Source of the DNA: Saccoglossus kowalevskii
Taxonomy: Eukaryota > Hemichordata > Enteropneusta > Harrimaniidae
Direction: 5' to 3'
DNA length: 20,319 nucleotides
Assembly: GCF_000003605.2 (NCBI RefSeq)
Contig: NW_003107107.1
Span: forward strand, 43,208 to 63,526
Shown here: in pieces, positions 9,421 to 17,439 of the stretch
Numbering within the stretch: the first letter of the stretch is position 1
How the letters are laid out: the number at the start of each line of letters is the position of its first letter
Position numbers and translations under genes: made by a program
Notes under the pieces: generated by a model
The model's input: the letters and a program-made list of their open reading frames with translations, nothing else
What the model was told of the DNA's origin: nothing
Databases searched by the model: none

Positions 9421-10913
9421 CTAAAAAGAGAAATCATCTATAGTTTTCGTATTTCATGTCGTGACTGTTTTTCTAAGTATTCAATTAGAATATAACGATG
9501 TTCTGAATGTTACCGTCACATGTCATCGCAATATATTCATATATTGACGCAACACAGAGTGGGAACTATTTCACCACTCGTACATGATAGTTATATGATT
9601 GATACATTTATTTATTTTTTAGTCATTTGTTGGGACAAATAGCAAGCAAACAAGCATCTGCGATAATCGTGACACCTAATAGTAATGGTAGTTTAGATTT
9701 AGAATTACATTTGTCAAAAATCAACTTCAAGTTTTCAGCTAATACACGTGTTCTCATCCTCGATTATGTTATTGTTTATGCAAAATACCTTGATTTTACA
9801 TGACCTCTGTACCCGTAAAATCGTGAAGCGTGAAATCAATAGATGTGTTTAGCGTACCACGTACAGGCAATGGCAAATAAATACTATCGGACTTACGGTC
9901 AGATTGGCTTTGAATTACGTCACTATATCATGTGGATCTCCGCTGCAAAAGCTTTCAGTTATACGTTACATTGTAGCCATGTTGATTTCAACGACATGAC
10001 CCAAATTGGTTTAATAATTAACTTTCAGTTCCGTACTTGTTTATACAAATATCATCGTTTCTGTGTCAAAGTTCACAGACTCAATCCTCCAATGAAGCCA
10101 AATAAGCAGAAGCATTTTTTTTCTTTTTTCCGTTTTTCTTTTTTTTTCAATTTTTATTACAATAGAAGATTCATCACTTCAATTGCGCATGAAAATGAGT
10201 GACTTTGATTTTATTCGATGGAAAGGTGTAATAAATAATATGGTTACATGGAATCTAAGGGGCGACGGCCGTTAATATCAATATTAAGGTTTTTAAACAT
10301 TGTGGCGCGTCTATCAATTTCACAACTTTAGCTGTGGGTTGGCATGTTAGATGCGTTTGTGCAGACTTCAGCAGTGAAAACGTCAATTTTCGCATATTTT
10401 ACTTCCACAGTTTGACATTGTTGGATATCGGTTGAGTCGAAAGCAAATGCAAAACGCTCAAGCAAGAATTAAAATAAAAACAAAACAAAACAAAACAAAA
10501 CTTTAGTCTTGGCCGTGAGAGACGAATTAAATTCAGGGGTTTTTATAAGTGCGCCCAGCGATTTCTATGACGTAATATATTCTACCCCTTTTAACTAAAA
10601 ATTTGCTGAATGTCAACTACTAATATGTTTACCAAACCAGAAACATTTTTAACAGCCCATTCACAAAACCATCCGCGCTAACGCCCCAGTCCGGCTCCGA
10701 TCTTACATATCCACCGACTTTGCACTGAACTTGTAATTCAATTATTTGTAACGTGTTTGGAAATGTAATAGATCACAACAAGTACTATCCATGGAATTGC
10801 AGAGTTGACATAAGAAAGTAAACTGTGTGATAAAGATATAAATGATGTTATAAAGATATAAAGATATAAATGATGTTCTTCTCCACTAAACTGTATAACA
10901 CCTCTTGTAATAA
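9421..10913. other. Region upstream of the FkbM/NodB-like gene; no gene recognised
   Basis: This presumably holds an upstream non-coding exon and promoter for the minus-strand gene, but neither can be located. An open plus-strand frame at 9843-10202 is AT-rich, ends in a poly-T-encoded Phe/Ser run and lacks domain or splice evidence. An (AAAAC)n tract lies at about 10476-10500, a TGACGTAA site at about 10567-10574, and a short direct duplication around ataaagatataaatgatgtt at 10830-10877. Confidence 0.4.
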
Positions 10914-11098
10914 GGCGCGCCCTCTAGTGACGGACAGAGTCTGTGAGAAGAGTGTTAGAAATATCGTTGAAATAAACAACTTTATTTGATTGTGAAGTTA
11001 TTCGTCGTTTATAACAGATATCTTAGACAACTTAAAATGTGACGTTGTTGCTTAAATCATTAACTTCACAGACACGCTACGTCAAAAGAGGGCGCGAC
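10914..11098. mobile_element. Putative non-autonomous inverted-repeat element (MITE-like), about 185 bp
   Basis: The termini are CGCGCCCTCTAGTGACG at 10916-10932 and its near reverse complement at 11080-11096 (15 of 17 positions agree, the outer 10 perfect). Similarity continues inward through GTCTGTGA, so the arms are about 35 bp. There is no coding capacity. No convincing target-site duplication is visible. The terminal sequence resembles the motif at 2697-2713, suggesting a dispersed family. Confidence 0.45.
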
Positions 11099-11317
11099 CC
11101 GAAGTAACGGTGAAGATGCACATTGGTTCACTCACTGTGAACACAGCATATTTACAAGAATAAAGCGATTAGAGAAAAACTATTTGCGTCAAAAGATAGA
11201 ATACCGACTCGCTAGATGGCCCGGGCTGTTTATTCAATGCGAAATCAATGACATTTTGCTGGAAGATAAGAATCTGGGCACACGCAAAGCTACGAGGTGC
11301 CATTGTCATTGTCTCAA

Positions 11318-11605
11318 ATGGAACAATTCCTATTAGTGATTGTAATTTGTGAATGTCTACAAGTTCCAATTCTTGGTCTGTGTGCTCATCTGATCAAGCT
11401 GCGCAGTGACGTTTTAGAAGACGTCTATACATTACGCAGTGACGTAGTCGAAGACGTCTATACATTACGCAGTGACGTAGTCGAAGACGTCTATACATTA
11501 CGCAGTGACGTAGTCGAAGACGTCTATACATTACGCAGTGACGTAGTGTTGTCCATCTCGGTACTAGCCTTGCAGCTCTTTTCTGTCGTGGTTGAAAATC
11601 AATAA
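11318..11605 (+). CDS. Doubtful small ORF with hydrophobic N-terminus and 11-residue repeats
   Basis: The frame starts MEQFLLVIVICECLQV, a hydrophobic leader-like segment, then has four and a half T-L-R-S-D-V-V-E-D-V-Y units, then a second hydrophobic stretch (LSISVLALQLFSVVV), ending VENQ-TAA; 95 residues. Eleven-residue repeats can form hendecad coiled coils. Against it: the open frame follows automatically from a 33-bp repeat without stops, and no homologous family, promoter or splice evidence is seen. No function is assigned. Confidence 0.2.
   Translation: MEQFLLVIVICECLQVPILGLCAHLIKLRSDVLEDVYTLRSDVVEDVYTLRSDVVEDVYTLRSDVVEDVYTLRSDVVLSISVLALQLFSVVVENQ
11402..11547. repeat. 33-bp minisatellite, four copies plus a partial fifth, with TGACGT/GACGTC sites
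   Basis: Copies start at 11402, 11435, 11468, 11501 and 11534 (the last partial). Copy 1 differs at a few bases; copies 2-4 are virtually identical, so expansion is recent. Each unit carries TGACGT (first at 11407, then every 33 bp), and each complete unit also carries the palindrome GACGTC. The period is a multiple of three: the plus-strand frame stays open with an 11-residue repeat T-L-R-S-D-V-V-E-D-V-Y. Its first ATG is at 11318-11320 and its stop at 11603-11605. Confidence 0.9.
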
Positions 11606-12599
11606 CTCGAATCTAAGTCAGACTTCGCAAGACGAGCCATAATATGTATTGTTTTGTACATACAATGTCTATGGTTCGGCCAATAAATTACGCCCCTGAC
11701 AATGGCATGAAATCAATATTATTAATGATAATTTTAATTTAACATATTATTTCGCAAAAATATGAAAATATTTTGTCCCCTCAAGCAAAAAAAAAACAAA
11801 AAAACAGGCTTTATTAGTGAGTAGCAACTGGACCCTTCATCGAAGTTGAGAATTAATGTTTTATGTGTCATTAACAAGTGGTGTTAATCTGGGAATACCA
11901 TCCTTAGGAGCTGTTAACTTGTTCTTATGATTTGTGCAGTTGCTCTGGCAGGAGTTCCTAAATAAGACCCATGCTCTCCTAGTTTCTAACTTTGAACAAG
12001 GAACATTTAAACATTTATAGAATGGGCTTTGCGTCATACATTTTTGCCATACTGTAAGTATCGGTGTTCCAGAAAGATAGTTGAATATTGTTTATGGAAA
12101 TTAATAATACTCAGAAAAATGTTCGAAAATAGATAATAAATTATAGTATTAAACAAATTTATAACGCATTCACAGCCATGGAATAAAAATAATGTGTATA
12201 CAAATATATTGTTTGATTACAACAAATGTATTGCAATATTACAAAATAAATTTGAAAGAAATTGCAATATAAAATATTCTATCAATGACACTTCTCGATG
12301 GGCGTATTTTGTGGTCAGTTTTATTCACTCTGGTGTGGGAAAAGTCAAGGATAATTAAAAAATGACGACAAAGGTCAAAAACATTGGTATGCTAATTACT
12401 ATTTCGCCACGAGGGTTTTTTTGTGTGAATTAAAGGCGATGGCTACAGAAATTGCAACCAGATCGATATCGGCAAGATTCCATGGACGGCAGTGACGAGC
12501 CACAAAACGCAATTAAGGCAAATGAACATGTGAAGCACACGAAACTGTTTATAATTATAGTACAAAACACGAATTAACAATTGTTTACTCTTGTGCCGG
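11606..12599. other. AT-rich intergenic DNA, no gene recognised
   Basis: A-runs, scattered TAATAAT and AATATT stretches and short meaningless frames only. No repeat longer than simple tracts was noticed. Confidence 0.4.
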
Positions 12600-13010
12600 T
12601 GGATATTATTTTGCTGCGACAGCAGTGATGATAGTCTTGGAAATGGTGTCATCCACAACAGTGTCGGGCGGGAGGAAGGTGTCGCCCCTCCGAAAAAAAA
12701 TGTTAGAGGGGCGTCGCCCCCAATCAAGCTGGAACGCTTGGTGTCAGCAAAATTTGTCTCTCAAAATGCAGGAAATAGCGTTTCAGAGGGTCTAGATTTC
12801 AAAAAATTTCTGGGGTTCCGGAGCAGTTCTCGCCCCCCATGCATGACAGTAATGATGATGCCATCCGCGACAGTGTTAGTGTTGCCCATAGCAGCGGTGA
12901 TGATGTCGTCCATAACATGGCAGTGGTGATCATGTGGTCCATGTTGATGTTGTCCATGACAGTGGTGATGACGGCGACCATGAAAGTGTCGTTGTTTGTC
13001 ATGGAAGCAG
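12600..13010. repeat. Degenerate GACAGTGGTGATGATG-type repeat interrupted by a GC-rich block
   Basis: Imperfect units of roughly 27-33 bp around gacagtggtgatgatg and tccatgacagt fill 12841-13010. A related piece (gcgacagcagtgatgatag) lies at about 12615-12633, on the other side of the GC-rich segment. Open frames on both strands here encode low-complexity Met/Val/Ser-rich peptides and are treated as repeat artefacts. Confidence 0.55.
12661..12840. mobile_element. GC-rich block resembling a dispersed repeat fragment
   Basis: It contains an inverted pair CGCCCCTC (12683-12690) and GAGGGGCG (12706-12713), then aatgcaggaaatagcg, gagggtctagatttc and a C-rich end. The gagggtctagatttcaaa segment followed by G- or C-runs looks like a recurrent dispersed-repeat tail in invertebrate genomes; that resemblance is from general recall and unverified. 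The base composition contrasts sharply with its surroundings. Confidence 0.3.
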
Positions 13011-13479
13011 TAATGCTATTAAATAGCTCATATACCCGGTTATGTTATATACTGTTGTTTTGATATTTTTTATTAATGATAAATTGTACGTATTTCAAAT
13101 ATATCATACTCATTTCTAGCTTCTTTGGTATTATACATTTTGATGAGTAATTCAAAAAAAAAATTGAGTGCTTGCATTGGTTTTTATCAACAACTAAAAA
13201 ATACAAACTTTACATTACAAAAATAAAAGTTGAATTTTGAAAGTGTTAAAAGAAATTTCATGAACTTGGATATTTTTGTGCAATACAAAATGTACAATAA
13301 TCGGTGAATATTGTGACTGTTTAAACTACATGTATGTATTTTTTTCTGCACATAGCAAAATTACCCCCTCCCAGGCAACAAAAAAAGGCATTCCCACCAT
13401 TCAATTTCAAAATAGCGTATTTTTCCCATCACCCCAGTCGGAGAAAATGACCAGTATCTAATATTAAAGCCCCCGTCCA
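13011..13479. other. AT-rich intergenic DNA, no gene recognised
   Basis: Short frames (for example 13276-13461, plus) lack protein-like composition. No repeats beyond A-runs. Confidence 0.4.
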
Positions 13480-14040
13480 TCGTCTTTCGTTCATGCAGAG
13501 TGTATCCGAATGGTCGAGCCGCGGTGCGTTTTTAAATGTGTACTATGGTGAAATGGTCCGTTCAGAAAATAAAGAAAGTTCCATATATAGTACGCGGCCT
13601 ATTGATCATTCAGGCGTTCGTGACGAGAACCATTGATATTCCCGGAAGGGGTTGCCGAGTCTAAATTAAATAATCTAGGTGATAGTCAGCCTCATTTTAG
13701 GTAAAGCATATCGACGGACAGATGGAGCAAATTTTGTCCACATATCCACGTCACAGTCATGCATGAGCGAATGCCATGTCAGATTTTATCGGCGTTTTTT
13801 TAACACCATGACGTAAAACACAGAGGTTGGGGCATCCATTTGCGTCTTTCGTGAAACTAATGACTGATGATTATAATCACTATCCCAGAGTGCAAACAAA
13901 AAATAGTACCATGCGCATCGCGCGTTTTTGTTTTGCGTTGTTATCTGACCCTTTTACAAAGCCAGACTGGCGCACGGAAACTGCGACAATGACGTCATGC
14001 AAATATCACATGCCGTCGAAAAATAAATAATTTATATCGC
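13480..14040. promoter_or_regulatory. CpG-richer segment with CRE and octamer motifs, possible promoter
   Basis: Base composition and CpG content rise compared with both flanks. Motifs are TGACGTAA at about 13808, TGACGTCA at 13990-13997, and ATGCAAAT at 13997-14004 sharing one base with that CRE. A plus-strand open frame at 13827-14030 shows no recognisable product. If the short frames at 14046-14285 belong to a real gene, this would be its promoter; otherwise it may be a distal enhancer. Confidence 0.25.
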
Positions 14041-14433
14041 GACTGATGTGCACTGGATCCGTAAAGCAGATGGAGGAACTTCCTGGTGACGAAAACGAGG
14101 CTCATTACCTATGCATGATGAGAGAGGAGATCTACGCGTATCGCGGACACCGAGCAACAGCTGAGATTGAGGAGCGGGACCTACATTGAAATACCATGCG
14201 TTTGATTCGACAAATATGCATTTAATGTTCAACGATGATGGAACTGGACCAACATCAAGGGCCCAGAGAAATGGTTTTCCAAAAGGTGAGTGTCTAATGT
14301 GGTGATAACATGCGTAATCCGTGTTCTGTTTTTCTCTTTCGACTCGCGTTGCTTTGCGATGGAGATACACACAAGATTGTGTTGATTTCAAAGACCGACG
14401 TCCTAGTGTTTCGCTCAGTTGAACCGATAACAA
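14032..14433 (-). CDS. Unrecognised open frame on the opposite strand
   Basis: This 133-codon frame begins with a non-ATG codon (TTG) and continues upstream a few codons to a TAG with an adjoining possible acceptor (aatttag). It is unusually long for this base composition but matches no family I know, has no membrane segment, and is rich in Ser, Arg and Pro. It overlaps the plus-strand frames at 14046-14285, which end at a better splice site. It could be an exon of an unknown gene or a chance frame in GC-richer DNA. Confidence 0.15.
   Translation of the reverse strand: MLSVQLSETLGRRSLKSTQSCVYLHRKATRVEREKQNTDYACYHHIRHSPFGKPFLWALDVGPVPSSLNIKCIFVESNAWYFNVGPAPQSQLLLGVRDTRRSPLSSCIGNEPRFRHQEVPPSALRIQCTSVAI
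14046..14285 (+). pseudogene. Possible broken or misread small gene: two abutting frames ending at a strong donor
   Basis: The first frame, 14046-14189, encodes 47 residues starting MCTGSVKQMEELPGDENE, acidic and protein-like, with a second possible ATG at 14070. From about 14174 to 14285 a different frame reads AGPTLKYHAFDSTNMHLMF and on to RNGFPK, then meets the strong donor AAAAG/GTGAGT at 14285/14286. One base change in length near 14170 would join them, so this could be a frameshifted pseudogene, an assembly error or chance. The antisense strand has its own 133-codon open frame (14032-14433) through the same DNA; only one, at most, is likely real. Family not recognised. Confidence 0.2.
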
Positions 14434-14442
14434 GACGACAAA

Positions 14443-14733
14443 ATGTGGCTAAATTCATCGTACCGTAGAGACAGTACTATGTATGCGAATGATCATAGCA
14501 CACCGCATTTCGGCGTGTTATCCGTGCTACGGTTTCCAGCACATCAACGCGCGCCCCTGTTACCAATAGTTACGTGGGTTTTGACTCGTGTTGATGTTCG
14601 TGACACAAATGACGACGCTTTACCAAAGGAAACAATAACAGTCATTGTCGGTTCACAGTTTACACTCAATTCACCGGGTACGTGTAATAAGCCGCTCGAG
14701 ACGAAGGATTTTAAACAAACGAACCATATATGA
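14443..14733 (+). CDS. Unrecognised open frame, doubtful
   Basis: It starts at an ATG, encodes 96 residues and uses a mixed codon set (RVDVRDTNDDALPKETITV near the middle). No domain is recognised, and it does not continue from the donor at 14286 in any supported way. It may be a chance frame in the CpG-richer region. Confidence 0.15.
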   Translation: MWLNSSYRRDSTMYANDHSTPHFGVLSVLRFPAHQRAPLLPIVTWVLTRVDVRDTNDDALPKETITVIVGSQFTLNSPGTCNKPLETKDFKQTNHI

Positions 14734-15557
14734 ATATTTGAAAAATGTAAAAAAACAACAACATTGAATGCAGTACTTTATTGTTTGAGAGCTCATGTAA
14801 ATCTCACATTACAAGAAATCAACGCTTGAACCAATGATCTGATTGTTTTAACAGGGTGATTCACCTTCATTTACGGAGACACAGTAACAATAATACAAGT
14901 ACATGTAGGTTATTTATTGTTGAGTAAAATCAGTTTACCCTGAAAACATAATATAATTTTTTTTGAAAATAAATGTGTACATCATCATTATGGACATCTC
15001 ACTAAAGAAATTGTGACGATACAATTCTTTAATACATTACTGGCTTAGCTATCTGTTTCATCAAAAACCTACAAAGAATGTATACGCTGGTTATTTCCCC
15101 ATATTGCCTGGATTTCCTTGGAACTCACCAAGCATAAAGACCAAGATCCTAGAGTAATCTTAATGTCAAATCTGTATGAATAGAGCAATTGGGCAGGAGT
15201 TACAAATATAACAAAAAGTCAATGGTTTATAGAAAGTACTTATATTGTCAGAGGCAGCAGCTTTGCGATTGACTTACAAGATGAGAAGCGTATTAAAAAT
15301 AACTCAATATTGGAGCATTGATAGTTCAGACACAGAAAAAAAGGGTAGAAAACAAGAAAAGTAGCAGATTGCCATAGTGATAGTGACATCATCCTAGAGG
15401 AGGGGGAGGGGATTGTAAGGAGAGAACCAAAGAAGTGTTTCTCATGAGGCATTAAAATATTGGCTCCTTGAGAGGTCAGTAGAGACGCTAATGGTGGGTT
15501 GCTGGTCGTTTATGCACACTGCATTACGGTCTACTGTAGTGGTCATTGATTATACAG
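14734..15557. other. Intergenic DNA, no gene recognised
   Basis: A minus-strand AATAAA at about 14776-14781 is followed (toward lower coordinates) by a GT/T-rich stretch, a plausible poly(A) site for an unidentified minus-strand transcript. The open frame at 15240-15452 (minus) has no domain. A purine-rich block (gaggagggggaggggattg) lies at about 15398-15416. Confidence 0.3.
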
Positions 15558-15665
15558 AAATACCCTTATGTTGAAGTGGATCGTCTCAAAGTCATTTCGA
15601 TTTTATTATTGACACTTTGTATTTTTACATCATTGTTGTGTGTTGTGTGTGCGCTCTCCGTTTAA
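15558..15665 (+). CDS. Possible small terminal exon with a hydrophobic tail, doubtful
   Basis: After a possible acceptor (ttgattatacag) a 35-codon frame begins KYPYVEVDRLKV and continues ISILLLTLCIFTSLLC into a transmembrane-like stretch, ending at TAA 15663-15665. No upstream exon can be matched. T-rich DNA easily gives hydrophobic frames, so this is weak. Confidence 0.12.
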   Translation, partial: KYPYVEVDRLKVISILLLTLCIFTSLLCVVCALSV

Positions 15666-15701
15666 GTTTTCTATAAATTCTAAATACACTTGTTAATATA
15701 C

Positions 15702-15905
15702 ATTATAATGTGGGTTATACTTGTATACAATGCATGTAAACATAGATTATATAGCGCTTGAAATTCAAACGTGTGTTACACAACAACGAATTCCGTCCTT
15801 TGAATTATAATGTGGGTTATACTCGTATACAATGCATGTAAACATAGGTTATATAGCGCTTGAAATTCAAACGTGTGTTACACAACAACGAATTCCGTCT
15901 TTTGA
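15702..15905. repeat. 102-bp tandem duplication, two copies
   Basis: Copies 15702-15803 and 15804-15905 differ at only about three positions (acttgtata/actcgtata, atagatta/ataggtta, gtccttt/gtctttt). No coding frame. The copies abut directly, and the second is followed by the start of a third unit for only about two bases. Confidence 0.95.
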
Positions 15906-15909
15906 ATGC

Positions 15910-16280
15910 CAAGGACAAACTTTAACAAAATAAACAACGTGCATAACTTTTTCTATATTTTTGCCATTGAGAAATTATGTGCAGTTGGTCCAAAATGCTG
16001 AACCTAAAAATTATGGTGTCATAAAAATAGTGTTAGTTGCAATTGTTTGACCAATCACAGAACTGCTTGCTTTTTGCATAGTGTTACGCAAGCTTCAGCA
16101 ATTAAAGCAAATAAAATAGTGCAGCGTGGCATGTAAAAATTGATACTGACGTATATTTACTATGTGAATTCTGTTAGTGTAGATTTACATACATCATTAT
16201 TCTATCACATTTGGAGATGTGTCATTTTGGGGTAGATCCATGTGAATACTGAATGGTCTTTTGAATGTAGTCGTTGACCT
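15910..16280. other. AT-rich intergenic DNA, nothing recognised
   Basis: No coding frame, repeat or clear regulatory motif is seen. Confidence 0.4.
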
Positions 16281-16299
16281 TTAAAGTAAGAGCAGCAAT

Positions 16300-16460
16300 G
16301 TTTGTGCAAATGACAGACAGGGGCTCATATGTTGTACCAATGTATGTACATTTTTGTATGTGTGTGTAGATGGGGCTACATATAATGTTGTGTAATGTCT
16401 ATGTGTGTATGAAAGCACAGATGTTTGAGCTAGTGTTGTACATTGTCTGTTTCTGTCTTT

Positions 16461-16491
<31 letters not shown>

Positions 16492-16555
16492 CGAGAGTGT
16501 GGTACCAATGCTGTGATGACTTTAATTACACCGACTTGCAACGACAGGACCTACA
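16300..16555. repeat. TG-rich degenerate repeat tract with (GT)n core
   Basis: Imperfect units around tgtacaatgt, atgtgtgtg and gggctacat occur here, with a pure (GT)13 run at about 16466-16491. Related units recur at 16945-17060 (for example gcaaagcacagggg). Minus-strand frames rich in Thr/His are artefacts. Confidence 0.7.
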
Positions 16556-16615
16556 TTGTGGCAAACCTTACTAATTTTCATAATTTATATTAATATTTAA
16601 TCAAATTTAAGTCAA

Positions 16616-16723
16616 GTTTGCGAAGCTTAGGTTTAGTAAAAGGGAAGGTATGGTACAATTTTTATTAATATTAATATAATTTTACCATACCTTCCCACTT
16701 TACTAAACCTATGCTCCACAAAC
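16616..16723. repeat. Long near-perfect hairpin, about 40-bp arms and 27-nt loop
   Basis: The left arm 16616-16655 (from gtttgcgaag to ggtatggta) pairs with the right arm 16683-16723, with only about four mismatches and one single-base bulge. The loop is AT-only apart from one C (16656-16682). The central 20 bp, including GGGAAGGTATGGTA, is perfect. This could be a foldback element or a precursor of a small RNA. Confidence 0.85.
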
Positions 16724-16944
16724 ATTTCTATGTTAAGTCATGGGATATTCAACTTTTATTTAGTTAAACTTAATTAAACACAATTATAAATTTGAATTGC
16801 ATTTGTAATTGAGTTTTATTAAACTCCAATTAAAACGTAACCCTATATAGGAACACATTTTAATCAAGTTCATATTGCAACTACCGGTATATTAAAAGTT
16901 AATTCAACTATATTAAAAATTAATCCAATGTTTGTTTCACAACT

Positions 16945-17060
16945 ATGGTACAATGTGAAGGTGTGTGTGTTGTACAATGTCAATGTGCGTCTGTGTACAT
17001 GTTTGTGTCTGTGTGTGCAAAGCACAGGGGCTAATGTATAATGTCTGTGTGTGCACATTC
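16945..17060. repeat. Second TG-rich degenerate repeat tract
   Basis: The same kind of units as 16300-16555 (tgtacaatgt, gtgtgtg, gcacaggggcta). The two tracts lie either side of the hairpin and an AT-rich block. Confidence 0.6.
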
Positions 17061-17360
17061 TGATTACAAACAGCAAAGTGATGACTTTTCTACAAAATGA
17101 CAACATCTCACTTTGTATACATTTTTCTTATTATTCCATTTAGTTAAACTTAACATTGAATTGCAATTTTCTGTATATAGATGCTATTTAGCTTAATGTA
17201 ATTCAATTAATGTTTTCATGTTTTCACTGTGGAAATATACAATGCATGAATCTTTTCCATGTAAACACTACTTAAATTTAGTACGCAAGTTCTGTGGAAT
17301 ATTGCAAGATCTGTTTGCAATGGAAACTTGTTGGAAAGTGTTTTAAATTAATGAAAATGG

Positions 17361-17364
<4 letters not shown>

Positions 17365-17437
<73 letters not shown>
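17365..17437. repeat. (AT)n microsatellite, 73 bp
   Basis: Pure alternating AT, self-complementary and likely to extrude or be unstable. The open frame of alternating Tyr-Ile across it is an artefact. Confidence 0.98.
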
Positions 17438-17438
<1 letters not shown>

Positions 17439-17439
17439 T

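Noticed and set aside
9843-10202. 119-codon plus-strand frame
   Set aside because: AT-rich, Phe run from poly-T, no splice sites or family; likely chance.
16281-17106. Minus-strand His/Thr-rich frames
   Set aside because: Translations of TG/CA repeat tracts.
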